A stretch of 11,625 nucleotides of DNA from Gonium pectorale. Its lineage: Eukaryota > Chlorophyta > Chlorophyceae > Chlamydomonadales > Volvocaceae. Below, in pieces: positions 1-8,900 of the stretch. Location of the stretch: contig LSYV01000006.1 of the NCBI GenBank assembly GCA_001584585.1, positions 1,069,033-1,080,657 of the forward strand. Direction: 5' to 3'. The notes under the pieces are model-generated. The model did not search any database, was not told where the DNA came from, and saw nothing but the letters and a program-made list of their open reading frames with translations. Every line of letters begins with the position of its first letter. Within the stretch, counting starts at the first letter, position 1. The translations under genes were made by a program, and so were the position numbers.

Positions 1-3000
1 ACCATGATGCAGATGGTGTTCCCGCACCTGCGGTCCGACAACAACATCATCGCATTCAACAAGCGGCTGCAGGTGTGAGGCAGGGGAGAGGGGAGGGGAG
101 ATGTGGCAGGGGGGAATTGGGGGGGGGAGGTGTGTGTGTGTTTTTGTGATGGGGGTAAAGAGAGGCAGCCCTGTTTCCATCCGCCACGGCATCCCGACCA
201 GCTAACCGACCACCCAACCACCAGCCAATAACTGCCAACCGCCAACCCTCAATCGCCCCCTCCCCTTCCCTCGCCCCCCTCGCCTGCCCAGGAGCTCAAG
301 TGGAACCTGGACGCGTGGCGGGCGGAGGAGCAGGCCAAGCTGGACAGCGGCGGCGCCAAGGCGGCCCTGGCGGACAGCCTGGCGGCGGGCTTCGAGGCTC
401 TGGCGGCGGACGGGGGCGCGGGCTGGGACCTGGTGTCCCGCCTGCTGGCGTATACGCCCACGGACCGGTGAGCGGCAGCGTGGGGTGGGGTGGGGTGGGG
501 TGCGGCTGCGTGTAATGCTGTGTATGCGTCGCGGGGTAGGGGGCGGGTGAGGGGGGGGGGTAAAGGGGGGTAGGCGCGCGGTGGGGAGGGGTAATGAAAA
601 GGGGAAACGGGTCGCGTCGCGGACACCGAATTGCATACAAACGCAGTAGAAGAGCGGTCTTGGCGTAGTCTGAGCGACTGCGGTGGGGAGGGGGCGAGGG
701 AAGTGGAGGGAAGTTCGTGGCGCCGCAGCAGGGTTGTGTCGTGTGTGTGTATGGGGAGGAGGCGGGAGGGTATGGCGGTGCTTTCTGTGCGGCACGGTCG
801 GGCGGATGTGCAGTATCCCGGCAGACGTAGCAAACGCAAACACGCACGCCTCCACTCGGGTTGACACACGCCTTCGCCCTCTCTGCTGAGGACGCCTCCT
901 ATTCCTCCGACCCCATCCCCCCCCCCGCCCCGACTGGACTTAACGCTGCTGGCGCCCAGCACGTTGGTGTTAATTCTCCTTTCCCTTCAATCCCCGCCCC
1001 TCTATCCCCCCGCCCCTCGCGCAGGCCGTCCGCTGCGGAGGCGCTCCAGCACCCCTGGCTCACCTCGGCCCCGGGTCGCACCGCCAGCCTGCAGCGATCC
1101 CTGGCCGGCAGCGTGGAGGCCACAGTCTCCACCGCCGCCGCCGCCACCACGGCCGCCCTCTCGAGCGCCGGCAGGACGATTGGCCGCACGGCGGCGTTTG
1201 CTGACATGGTGGGGTTACTACCATACGGGTTTGCGGCGTGTGTGTATATGTGTATATGCGGGGGGGGGGGAGAGGGGGGAGCGGTCGGGCGGGGAAGGGG
1301 TTTAGGGCGCCGGCCGTCGGCAGCGTGTCGGCCGTGGGGTTTGGCCGGGCGTCGGAGCGGCGCCCATCATGTTGCCCGCAGAGGTTTCATGCGACCGTTA
1401 CCCGGTCCATATCGGCCCCTCCCTTCCGCCTCCGCTAGCGTCCTCGTCAAACCTGTGCCCTCAAAACTCGCTCGGCCCTTTCCTCCCCCTTTCCGTCCCC
1501 TCGTTCCCACCTGTACAGGAGGAGGCCATCCTGAAGTCGCAGCAGGGCGCGCTCACGGAGGCGCAGCTCATGGAGGTGGGGCGGGGGGGAGGGCCCGGGG
1601 AGGGGGGGAAGGGGGGAGGGGAGGGGGCGTTTATGGGGCGGCCACTGTGCCCGAAGCAATCGCGATGAGAACCTGTCTGCGGTGGTCCCCACTTGGACTT
1701 CGCCCTGCTTGCTCACGAGGGGCCCCAGGAGCACATCCTCGCTTTCCCTCCCTGGGAAGCTGCGGAACAAAGGCAAGAGCGGCACCTGGCGGCCGGACGG
1801 TGGAGCGCTGCCGCGTCGGGCCCGTCCTCATCAAACCAACACAACCACAAATGTCACCAACCCCATCCCCCGCCCTCCCGCCTCGCTTGCCTCCGCGCCT
1901 CGGGCTTCACTGCTGACGACGCCGTCCAACCCAACACTGCCCGTTCCCCCTTGCCCCCCGCCCCTCCTCTCTCTCTCTCCTCTCTCGTGCCCTCACCCCC
2001 ACGCCTCACCCCCCTCCCCCGGTCAGGAGCTGGGTCTGTCGGAGCGGGCCCCGGTGGCCCCGCGCGAGGGCTCCCAGACCATCGCCTGGTGGCAGGAGCG
2101 GCAGAACGACCTGCGGGAGCGGCTGGTGGAGCGGCGGGAGAAGCTGGCTGCGCAGGTGTGGGTGCGTATGGGGGAGGGGGCAGGCGCGAGCAGCGACGAT
2201 GACGGGTTGCGATGGTGGATGGTGTGGGGGCTTGGTGTGTGGCGAAGCGGGAGGGTGCGCGCCGTGGGGGCGCCTTGTGTATGTAGCAGGCTGATGGTGG
2301 TGGTGGTGGTTGCGGCGGCGGGGGCAGGTGGCGGTCTGGCGGAAGGGGTGCGCGCGCCTGCGGGGCTACGGTCGGCTTGGGGGGGGATGGGGAGAGGGCG
2401 GCGGCGGGCTGTGGCTGGCCTCCGTCTGTGCCCCACCGAGCAGAGCCTGCTTGGCGGCTGCAGCGGAGGCAGCCGCAGCCGCCCCCCTCCCCCCTTCCCC
2501 GCAGCCGCCCCCCTCCCCACCTTCCCAAGCCGACCGTAGCCCACCGTGTCGGGTATCGCCCCCTCCCACCGTGTCGGGTATTGCCACCACCGCGCCCGCG
2601 TGCTCCCTGGAGGCGCGGGGCTGCACCGCGCTGTGCGTGAGACGGTCTTGGACGCCGCTCCTGTGCTTGGCTGCGCTCACCACCCCACCCCCACGGTGGG
2701 CACAAACAGGTGGGCAACGCCTTCAGCAGCGTGCGCGGCGGGAAGGGCGTCAAACCGGCGGCCGGGAAGGCGGCGGCGCCGCCGGCCCGCGGCGCGGAGG
2801 CCGCGGCAGCGGCCGCCGCGGCGGCAGCGGCCAAGAAGGCCGACGGCAGCGGCAAAGTCAAGGTGGGCCCGGGTGGAGCGGGGATGATGGGACGAGGGGC
2901 GGAAGAGGGGGGATAGTCCGTAGGCAAGCCGAACGATGCGGATGTGGGTGTGGGAGGCGCGGCGAGGGGCGGAGGAAGGGGGCTGGAGAGAAGCGGCGCC

Positions 3001-3605
3001 GGCAGGCTGGGCAGGTGTGAGGATGGATGCGGCGGCTACCATTCATACTCCCACTCTCACACCGAATCATCAGCTCCCCCTCCCCCTCCCCCTACCATAC
3101 CAGATCACCGCGGCCTGTCTTCGCCCCGGAGCCCCCGTTGCCAACCTCGTGCTCCCCCTGCCGCATCGCCCTCCCCCTCCGTGTGCTGCAGGTACCCCTC
3201 ATTCTGGGCGGGGCCAAGAAGGCCGGGTCGGGCGGAAATGGCAAGGCGGCCGCGCCCGCCGCCGCCGCCAACGGCAACGGTAACGGAAAGGTGGTTCCCG
3301 CTGCCAACGGTAATGGTAACGGAAAGGCGGTTGCCGCTGCAAACGTCAACGGCCGCTCCGCGTCGCCTGCACCCAGCAAACCCAACGGCAACGGTAACGG
3401 CAACGGCCTGAGCTTTGGGCTCGGCCTGGGGCGGGGGCTGGGCCGGGCGGCGGCCGCCAACGGCAACGGAAACGCCAACGGCAACGGAAAGGCCAACGGC
3501 AACAGCTATGTAGAGGAGGGTGAGGAGGAGGAAGAGGAGGTGGTGGCGGAGAAGCAATCCACCAAGGAGAAGGTTTTTGACCTCCTGGGCGTGTTCCGGC
3601 GGTGA
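1..3605 (+). CDS. STT7: Stt7/STN7-type thylakoid Ser/Thr protein kinase, C-terminal part (5' partial, seven exons)
   Basis: Proposed exons are 1-72, 292-467, 1025-1208, 1519-1575, 2027-2155, 2710-2862 and 3192-3605 (stop TGA 3603-3605), giving 394 residues with reading frame kept across all six junctions. Seen: residues 1-24 contain [19 protein letters not shown]. Further on are [15 protein letters not shown] and, at 83-95, [13 protein letters not shown], the usual last helix of a protein kinase domain. From memory, plant STN7 has closely similar text (FPSLRSDNN, DGGIGWEL, a TETQLQ-like stretch after the kinase), more so than STN8. Family knowledge: this kinase phosphorylates light-harvesting complex II on the stromal side of thylakoids when plastoquinone is reduced, docked to cytochrome b6f, and drives state transitions. 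The transmembrane segment, lumenal cysteines, ATP site and catalytic loop would lie upstream and are not visible. The tail has a Trp-Trp plus charged helix (about 184-206), a poly-Ala run (237-247), an Asn-Gly-rich part (284-361), an acidic run and a basic end. The paralogue STL1/STN8 is the main alternative. Exons 5-7 rest on splice logic only. Confidence 0.82.
73..291 (+). other. Intron 1 of the kinase gene
   Basis: The donor is GTGTGAGG directly after CAG, and the acceptor is GCCCAG. The intron opens with G-rich runs (about 80-130, then a GT repeat) and closes with a C-rich tract (about 250-289). The two ends are roughly complementary. Phase 0. Confidence 0.8.
468..1024 (+). other. Intron 2 of the kinase gene
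   Basis: The donor GTGAGC splits an Arg codon (CG|G) and the acceptor is CGCAG at 1020-1024. Removing it joins YTPTDR to [12 protein letters not shown], the expected continuous end of a kinase domain, so this is the best supported junction. The 5' half is G-rich with a G-quadruplex motif and the 3' end is C-rich. Confidence 0.88.
481..502 (+). other. G-quadruplex motif just inside intron 2
   Basis: Four runs of four G separated by single T residues lie at 482-500, starting 14 bases into the intron. Short one-base loops make this a textbook strong quadruplex motif, present on the coding strand and therefore also in the pre-mRNA. Confidence 0.85.
1209..1518 (+). other. Intron 3 of the kinase gene
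   Basis: The donor GTGGGG follows ATG at 1206-1208 and the acceptor is GTACAG. Phase 0. A run of about ten G lies near 1260-1270, with C/T-rich sequence before the acceptor. The donor is weaker than GTGAGT but the flanking frame is kept. Confidence 0.7.
1576..2026 (+). other. Intron 4 of the kinase gene
   Basis: The donor GTGGGG follows GAG at 1573-1575, and the acceptor GGTCAG follows a long C/T tract (about 1940-2020). Splicing joins TEAQLMEE to LGLSERAP in phase 0. The first 60 bases are almost pure G and A. Confidence 0.78.
2475..2518 (+). repeat. 18-bp direct repeat, 26-bp period
   Basis: The 18-base sequence GCAGCCGCCCCCCTCCCC occurs at 2475-2492 and again at 2501-2518. It lies in intron 5 and resembles duplicated pyrimidine tract sequence. 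Confidence 0.85.
2540..2581 (+). repeat. 17-bp direct repeat, 25-bp period
   Basis: The 17-base sequence CCCACCGTGTCGGGTAT occurs at 2540-2556 and 2565-2581, with C/T-rich sequence between the copies. Intron 5. Confidence 0.85.
2863..3191 (+). other. Intron 6 of the kinase gene
   Basis: The donor is GTGGGC after AAG, and the acceptor is GTGCTGCAG at 3183-3191. Phase 0. The 5' half is G/A-rich; the 3' half holds repeated CTCCCC units near 3074-3096. An earlier CAG acceptor is possible but would not improve the protein. Confidence 0.68.
3270..3341 (+). repeat. 36-bp coding tandem duplication (Asn-Gly unit) in kinase exon 7
   Basis: Two adjacent 36-base units (3270-3305, 3306-3341) each encode twelve residues of the pattern NGNGNGK, then V or A, V, P or A, AA. 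They differ at a few bases. Further AAC-GGN hexamers follow at about 3382-3503, so the tail seems to have grown by short tandem duplication. Confidence 0.85.
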
Positions 3606-3790
3606 TCTGAGACCCGACCCACATCTGGATCCAGGTGCTGCAAGTGCTTGTCAGTACATCGCGCCTGCTGTGGGGCGATTCCTGGATCCGGGATCGGGCA
3701 CTGCACTTTTGGATCCTGTGGGTAAAGCCCCGCGTGGCAAAGCATGTTCGCGCTTGTCGGGAGTAAGAGCATCGGGTGCTGGAGAATGCC

Positions 3791-3820
3791 GAGATGAGGC
3801 GAGATGAGGCGAGGCGAGGA
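3791..3820 (+). repeat. Short tandem repeat, 10-bp unit
   Basis: GAGATGAGGC is present twice in tandem at 3791-3810, followed by a diverged third copy. Confidence 0.8.
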
Positions 3821-4069
3821 TGTGAGCGCAGATTTTATACGCGCGTTAGCACAGATGGCATGGAGGCGACGTGGACATGCGGCACGCTGGCGGCTGACTC
3901 GCATGCGTGTTCGCTTATCTGCAGCGCCTATGAAGCCCCCCACCCCACCCCAAGAAGATACGACGACGGCGGCGGCGGCGGCGTCATGGGCCGTCAGCGC
4001 TTTGCATCCAATCTCAACCTGTTGTGCGAAGAAGCGCGAGGGAGGCCAATGAGACGGCTGCGAGGGCGC

Positions 4070-4083
4070 ACTCGAGCTCGAGT
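4070..4083. repeat. Perfect 14-bp palindrome
   Basis: ACTCGAGCTCGAGT equals its own reverse complement. It lies in non-coding sequence downstream of the kinase gene. No function is evident. Confidence 0.8.
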
Positions 4084-4495
4084 CGAGCTGGGTCGGGGGG
4101 TGGGGGGAAGCGGGTTATTAGAGCGCATTGCATGATTGAGGATGTGTGGTTTATTCGGGTGCGCCCCGGCGGGGCGCCGCATCGAGGGCTGCCGTCGAGT
4201 GCCGCCGCGAGCGGGCCGTGTTGCTTTCGCCTCTTGCGCCCGCGGTGCGCATGCGTCTCCTCAACTCCACCAAACGGTTTCATGGTGGTGGTGGGGCGGT
4301 CCGTACGACAGTACCCCGTGTATCGTATGGAGAAGTGAAAGCAAGATCAGGTACTTTTCCGGGCACGGGTTTCGTCAAGTGCTACTTCCGGCGGGCGAGC
4401 ATCCACGCCGCCAGCATCGCCGGGTAGCGGTACTGTTGGCAAGGCATGGCAGGGCGGTCATGTGTGGGCCATTGCTGCGCCGTGTGCCGGGGCGC

Positions 4496-4510
4496 GTGTG
4501 TGTGTGTGTG
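4496..4510 (+). repeat. GT dinucleotide microsatellite
   Basis: Seven and a half GT units lie in the G/T-rich downstream region of the kinase gene. Confidence 0.9.
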
Positions 4511-4900
4511 CTTCCTCGCGTGTGTTGCCTCGTTTGTTCCTGTGTGCCGTTGGAGGGGGCGCCTCGTGCAGCAGGAGCTGGTCGCGTGCCGTGTAGCTGT
4601 TGGTGCAGTGAGCGCTGCTGCTGCCCAGGTGATTGCGATTGCGGCTGTGGTTGTGGCTGCGGCGGTGTGGATTGGATGGCGGTGGTGGTGGGTGGTGGGT
4701 GGGGGTGGGGGGCGGCATCCGGGCTCCGGAGCGCCGTAACTGCCGCCTGCATACTCGCACAGCACATGTACGGCCCGCAACGTACGGCGTCCGTACCGGC
4801 GGCGAGCAAGACTACGTTATGTTTAGGAGTCCAGGAGGGGGAGGGAGAGAGCTTCGCCGCGCCAAGCTGCTGCTTGCTTGTCCACCTCACACCACGTTAT

Positions 4901-4940
4901 ACGTCGTACTGCGTCGTACTGCGTCGTACTGCGTCGTCGC
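4901..4940 (+). repeat. 10-bp minisatellite, four units
   Basis: The units are ACGTCGTACT, GCGTCGTACT, GCGTCGTACT and a diverged GCGTCGTCGC, exactly in register. It lies in the presumed 3' UTR of the kinase gene. Confidence 0.9.
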
Positions 4941-5341
4941 ATGTTGGCTGCAACACACACCCGTTCAGCCCCAACATCCAAATAAGTTACCTGTCTTTGG
5001 ATGTCGACGAGAAACGTTTTTTTTTGCGTGGTACGGCCCGTAGTTTGGCGACCCGCTTGCTTGGCAGATGCCTCTGGGGCGTGCCGGGCGAAAGCGTTGG
5101 GCCCGGCCGCGGGAGGCGGAGCATGGGTAGAACGGAGCGGGGTTGCATATGGGGCGTCGGTTGCCACGCGGCGAGTAGTTGCGGTTGGCTGCAGCAGTTG
5201 GCGGTTGACAGTTGCGTTCAACGCTGGCTGGCGTTCGTTGGCTGGTCGGCATTGTTACCTTGCGGCCTGCTCTGGCCACGCCATGCCGTCTTGTCACGCC
5301 TGCGTTTGTGACCTCGCCGTGCACTTGACAGCGCATCCATT

Positions 5342-5363
5342 GTACGGCGCATGGTACGGCGCA
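5342..5363 (+). repeat. 10-bp direct repeat
   Basis: GTACGGCGCA occurs at 5342-5351 and 5354-5363 with two bases between the copies. Confidence 0.8.
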
Positions 5364-5500
5364 CACACCGTGAGAGCTACATTCTTTATGCGCACTTGAG
5401 TGAGCGATCTGTAGCGTAGCAGGGAGCCAGCAGGGACCTGGAGGGGTGGCGGCGTCATCGGTCGGGGGCGGCGCCCTCGGCACCCTCTCATCCCCTCCCG

Positions 5501-5505
5501 TGTAA
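5501..5505 (+). terminator. Candidate poly(A) signal TGTAA
   Basis: TGTAA is the usual polyadenylation signal of Chlamydomonas nuclear genes. This is the only copy on the + strand between the kinase stop and the next gene. Cleavage would fall 10-20 bases downstream. It is a 5-mer, so chance occurrence is possible. Confidence 0.5.
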
Positions 5506-5774
5506 CGCAGCTTGGATTGAAGGGGCACACACTGCAGTGTCTTGTCCGCTATCTCAGCACGTGGCGCCGAGTTAGGGCGTGCGACTACCCACAGCCCTGC
5601 ACCGGCAGCCCTGCAGCAGCTATGCGTGTGCATTCGTGTGCCAACACTGCCATGTGCGCCATCAACCAGCCTGCGCAGCGGAGTACCTGCGATAGCTTTG
5701 TTGGGCTTTGGGGTCCGGAGGCTGCGGGTACCTTCATCCGAGGGTTGAGGAGCGTCTGAAACATCTTGGCGGGA

Positions 5775-5797
5775 ACCTGCCGGGGAGCACGGCAGGT
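5775..5797 (+). repeat. Hairpin-forming inverted repeat over the leader-intron donor
   Basis: ACCTGCCG (5775-5782) and CGGCAGGT (5790-5797) are perfect reverse complements with a 7-base loop. The right arm ends in the GT of the proposed donor. Confidence 0.75.
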
Positions 5798-5922
5798 GAG
5801 CAATAACAACATGGTAATCGGAGATAGCCCGAAAGCTTCATACATCATCATGGATAGTTGCGATGGGTTACAGCAGAAAGATTGGACACTCTTTCCTCCT
5901 TTCCCGCTTTCCGACCTTTCAG
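5796..5922 (+). other. Predicted 5' UTR intron of the MYND-finger gene
   Basis: The donor is GGCAG|GTGAGC at 5796, close to the consensus. The acceptor CTTTCAG at 5916-5922 follows an unbroken pyrimidine-rich stretch of about 30 bases. The first exon base after it is 5923. The in-frame stop at 5942 makes this a leader intron, not a coding one. Confidence 0.65.
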
Positions 5923-5986
5923 CTCCCTACCGCCCACCAGTTAGTCGGACAGATTTATCGGACTTGGCCTTTATCAAACATCGGTA

Positions 5987-8900
5987 ATGTCGCGGAGGCG
6001 CGCGGCAGCCCGGGGCGGCAGCGCCAGAGGGACGCTGGCCGTTGACCAGGACCCGAGACAGGATCTTCCTGGAGCGGTGCGAAACGCGCTACAATACCTG
6101 CATGGAGCTGTCCAGCCGCTGCTCGCTGCCCAGCCGGGAGTTGGCCAGGGCGCTGCTGGCTCTCCCCTCACCCGGCTACGGACAGCCGAGCTGCAGGACA
6201 TGAAGCAGCAGGTGGATGTCGTCCACACATTTATAAGATGGGGGAAAGACAAGCTATCGTCCTCCGCAGCCATGCTCGCCCACGCCAACGGCCGCAACGC
6301 GCTCCTGGGCCTCCTGGCCATGTCGCTGCGCCTGCGGCAACACGAGCTCAATGGGGATGGCAGTGATCAGCGGCTTCGCTGTGAGATCGCCACGTTTGCC
6401 GCGTCCATCTTCGCCTACATGCCCGCACCAACGTGCGCCCCCGGCCACCCGGCCCGCAGCTCCCCCCTCGCGCTCATCCGCGGCCAAGTCCTGCACGCCG
6501 CCGGCTGGCAGCTGGCCGAGCTGACGGAGCTCTTGCAGCCCTCTGCGGCTGCGGCTGCTGCGGGTGAGGGCGCGGCGCCCGACGCACCCGCAGCACCCGC
6601 AGCACCCGCGGCGCTGCAGGCGGCCCTGCCACAGCCGGTGGTGGAGTACGCCGGCGCTTTGCTCAGCCTCGTGTACACCACCGTCCACAAAGCCAGCGGC
6701 TGCATCATCAAGCTGGGCGGGCTCGAGGCCACGCGGCTGTGGGAGGAGCTGGTGGCCGCCCTGGAGGGCAGCCGGGTGCTGGAGCACGCGGGGCGGGCGC
6801 TGCTGCTGTTCCGGCTGCACGCTGTGGCCGTGCAGGTGGGGCTGCGCTCCCTGGAGGCCGCGGCCTGCCAGGCGAACTACGCGCACCTGGGGCTCTCGGC
6901 CGTCAGCGACCTCTGCCCGGAACCGGCCGGCCGTGCGGGCATGGTGCCCCCCCACGAGCCTGATGTGGCGCAGCAGCAGCAGCGGCAGCAGCAGCAGCCG
7001 ATAGCGCGGCGCCTACGGGCCGTGGCGTCGGGCCTCTGCGCGCAGCACACCGCGGCGTGCCTCGGCCTGGCGGTGCTGTGCGACGCGGACGGGGGGCCCG
7101 CGCACGGCCTGCCGCCCGAGCTGCTCGCGGCGATGCCCAGGGACGCGGGCGACCCCACGCCGGGCTGCAGCGTGAGCCGCGCGGCGACCTCGCAGCTCAT
7201 GGGCATGATGGGCATGCTGCAGATGGGGACGGCGGCCCGCCCGGGGAGGCGCGCGGCCGCGGCGCTGCTGCGGCGGCTCGGCTGGCTGGCGGTGGCCTCG
7301 GCTCGGGAGCTGACGGCCCGCGCGGCCGGCGGTGCGGGCGGCGGCGGCGACGGCGGTCGGGCAGGCGGTGGTGGGGGTGGCGGTGGCGAGGGTGTGCCGC
7401 CCGCGCTTCGCAGTCCTCCCCGCCGGCTGGTGCTGGAGTCGGACATTGGCCTCATTGCGGTGCAGTCGATCAATGACGCCTGGCGCGCCGTCCGGCTGGG
7501 GCCAGCGGGGTCGGTGGCCGATCCCGCCGAGGTGGCTGAGGCGGTTGGCTGGTGGCGCCTGGCGGCCGCGGTCGCGACCGAGGCGCTGCCGTACATGAGC
7601 AATGCCGTACACACGGGCAGCCTTGGCGTCGTGCTCTCCTGCGCTGACTGGAGCGCGGAGGTCTTCAGGGGTGAGTACGGGTTGCGGTACGACATGGCGG
7701 ACGTGTACATGCCGTGACGGACGTGCAGGTATGTCCAGAAGGAGTCACAGCAGCGCGGCATAGGCCGGTAGCAGTCCCTCCGGTGCGTGCACAATGACGG
7801 CGCCCCTAACCTCTGCTACCGATTATTTCCACGCCACAGGGACGCTCGCCCTGCCTCCCCAGCCGCCGCCCATGCTGGCTGCGGCGCTCGACGGCGGCCT
7901 GCTGCCCTGCCTGGAGCGCCTGATGCGCCGCGCCGGCCGGAACCCGCAGGGCCCCGACGCCGCAGTCCTTCGGTCGCTGTGCTACAAGGCAGGCTCCCGC
8001 ATGGGCTTCTGGGCCTACTGCGCGCCGCTGCTGGCGTACGGCGATGCCCGCCGGGCGGCGGCGCTGCTGGCGACCCTGTGCAAGCTGCTGCGGAGCGCCG
8101 ACCCGTGGGTCTTGTCCACCGACTGGACTCCAGACGACAACAGCCACCAGTGCTTCTACGGCATGATTATGTCTGCCCTCCACGTAGCACACGAGATGGG
8201 GCCGCCGGGTGCTGCGCCCGTAAACGGGCCTCCCTCGCCTCCCTCGCCACCCTCGCAGCAGCTGGTCCGCCTGCTGTCCTTCGCCGCCTGCCAGCTGCTA
8301 CCGGAGGTGTCGCGCATGCAGTCGCTGCTCTTCCGATCGGCCCTGGTATCGCACCCGGTCGGGCTCCTCCTGGTGACGCAATGGATCCCTTTTCTTGCGA
8401 GCCGCTGCGTGGACGAGCTGCGCTCCTCCTCGCCCTCCCCCTCGCCCTCGCCCGGTGGCCAAGGGGACTTGGGCGGGGCCCAGGCTGCCGACGCGAGCGC
8501 GGCGCCGGTTGACCGTGACGGCGGCGGCGCTGGCTGGCGGGCGCTGCTGCTGGAGGAGATGGGCGCGGTGCCGCTGCTGGACGCGGCCCTACAGCTGGTG
8601 CCAAGCCTGGCCCAGCGGATCCCGTACCAGGAGTACGGGCTGCATTTCCTGCGCCAGCTCGTGGTGAGCTGCTCCATGGTCGCCTGGATTGTCACGGGGG
8701 AATCGCCTGTCCCTGCAACGGCCACCGCCGGCGCAGCATCGTCGCAGCTCGAGCCGGATGGGGCCGCGCTGGCGGCGGCAGGAGGGCGCATGATGAGGCA
8801 GGCGGAGGCGGAGGCGGCGCAGGGCGCCGTATCTTCAGGGGCGCTAGGGGGCGGCGCCGCCTCCGCGCTGGCAGGCGCGGCCAGCAGCACGTCAGCCCGA

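Larger units (their letters stand above)
2156..2709 (+). other. Intron 5 of the kinase gene, with alternative donor
   Basis: The first donor is GTGTGG at 2156. A second, GTGCGT at 2162, is also in phase and would add Val-Trp. The acceptor is AAACAG at 2704-2709. Inside are two imperfect tandem repeats (2475-2518 and 2540-2581) and several pyrimidine-CAG decoys, so a further small exon cannot be excluded. Confidence 0.65.
3606..5520 (+). other. Probable 3' UTR of the kinase gene and intergenic sequence
   Basis: No open frame here has a recognisable domain, and none shows the exon pattern of the neighbours. From about 4430 the + strand is G/T-rich with GT repeats, a composition common in volvocine algal 3' UTRs. 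The first 100 bases hold three GGATCC sites (3627, 3684, 3711). The only TGTAA on the + strand is at 5501-5505, so a single 3' UTR would be about 1.9 kb. An earlier non-canonical poly(A) site, or an unseen non-coding RNA, is equally possible. Confidence 0.5.
5521..5986 (+). promoter_or_regulatory. Upstream region and 5' leader of the MYND-finger gene
   Basis: This segment separates the candidate poly(A) site of the kinase gene from the start codon at 5987. I see no clear TATA box and no convincing coding exon. An in-frame TAG at 5942-5944 shows that translation begins downstream of it. From about 5800 the sequence is distinctly more AT-rich than the rest of the window. The transcription start cannot be placed from sequence. 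Confidence 0.5.

Noticed and set aside
511..515. TGTAA as a poly(A) signal
   Set aside because: It lies in intron 2, and convincing kinase sequence continues in the next exon. Premature polyadenylation is possible but unsupported.
861..1916. 351-codon single open frame across the kinase gene
   Set aside because: Only 1026-1208 fits the kinase. The rest is intron read-through with G-run and C-run peptides.
1854..2927. 357-codon open frame on the minus strand
   Set aside because: It is antisense to kinase exons 5-6 and their introns, and is Pro/Ala/Arg-rich as expected from the complement of G/C-rich sequence.
4901..4940. CRISPR-like direct repeats
   Set aside because: Units are only 10 bases, directly adjacent with no spacers, and the genome is eukaryotic.
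4136..5311. 391-codon open frame on the + strand between the two genes
   Set aside because: Composition follows the G/T-rich repeats, it runs through the minisatellite, and no domain or conserved motif is visible. High GC makes long chance frames common here.
4965..5633. 222-codon minus-strand open frame as a gene
   Set aside because: No recognisable domain, no splice pattern, and it overlaps the candidate poly(A) signal of the kinase gene.
5517..5759. Upstream coding exon for the MYND protein
   Set aside because: The frame stops at 5759, and the MYND frame itself has a stop at 5942 before its first ATG.
6877..7794. 305-codon open frame on the minus strand
   Set aside because: Antisense shadow of the MYND gene's first exon, with no motif of its own.
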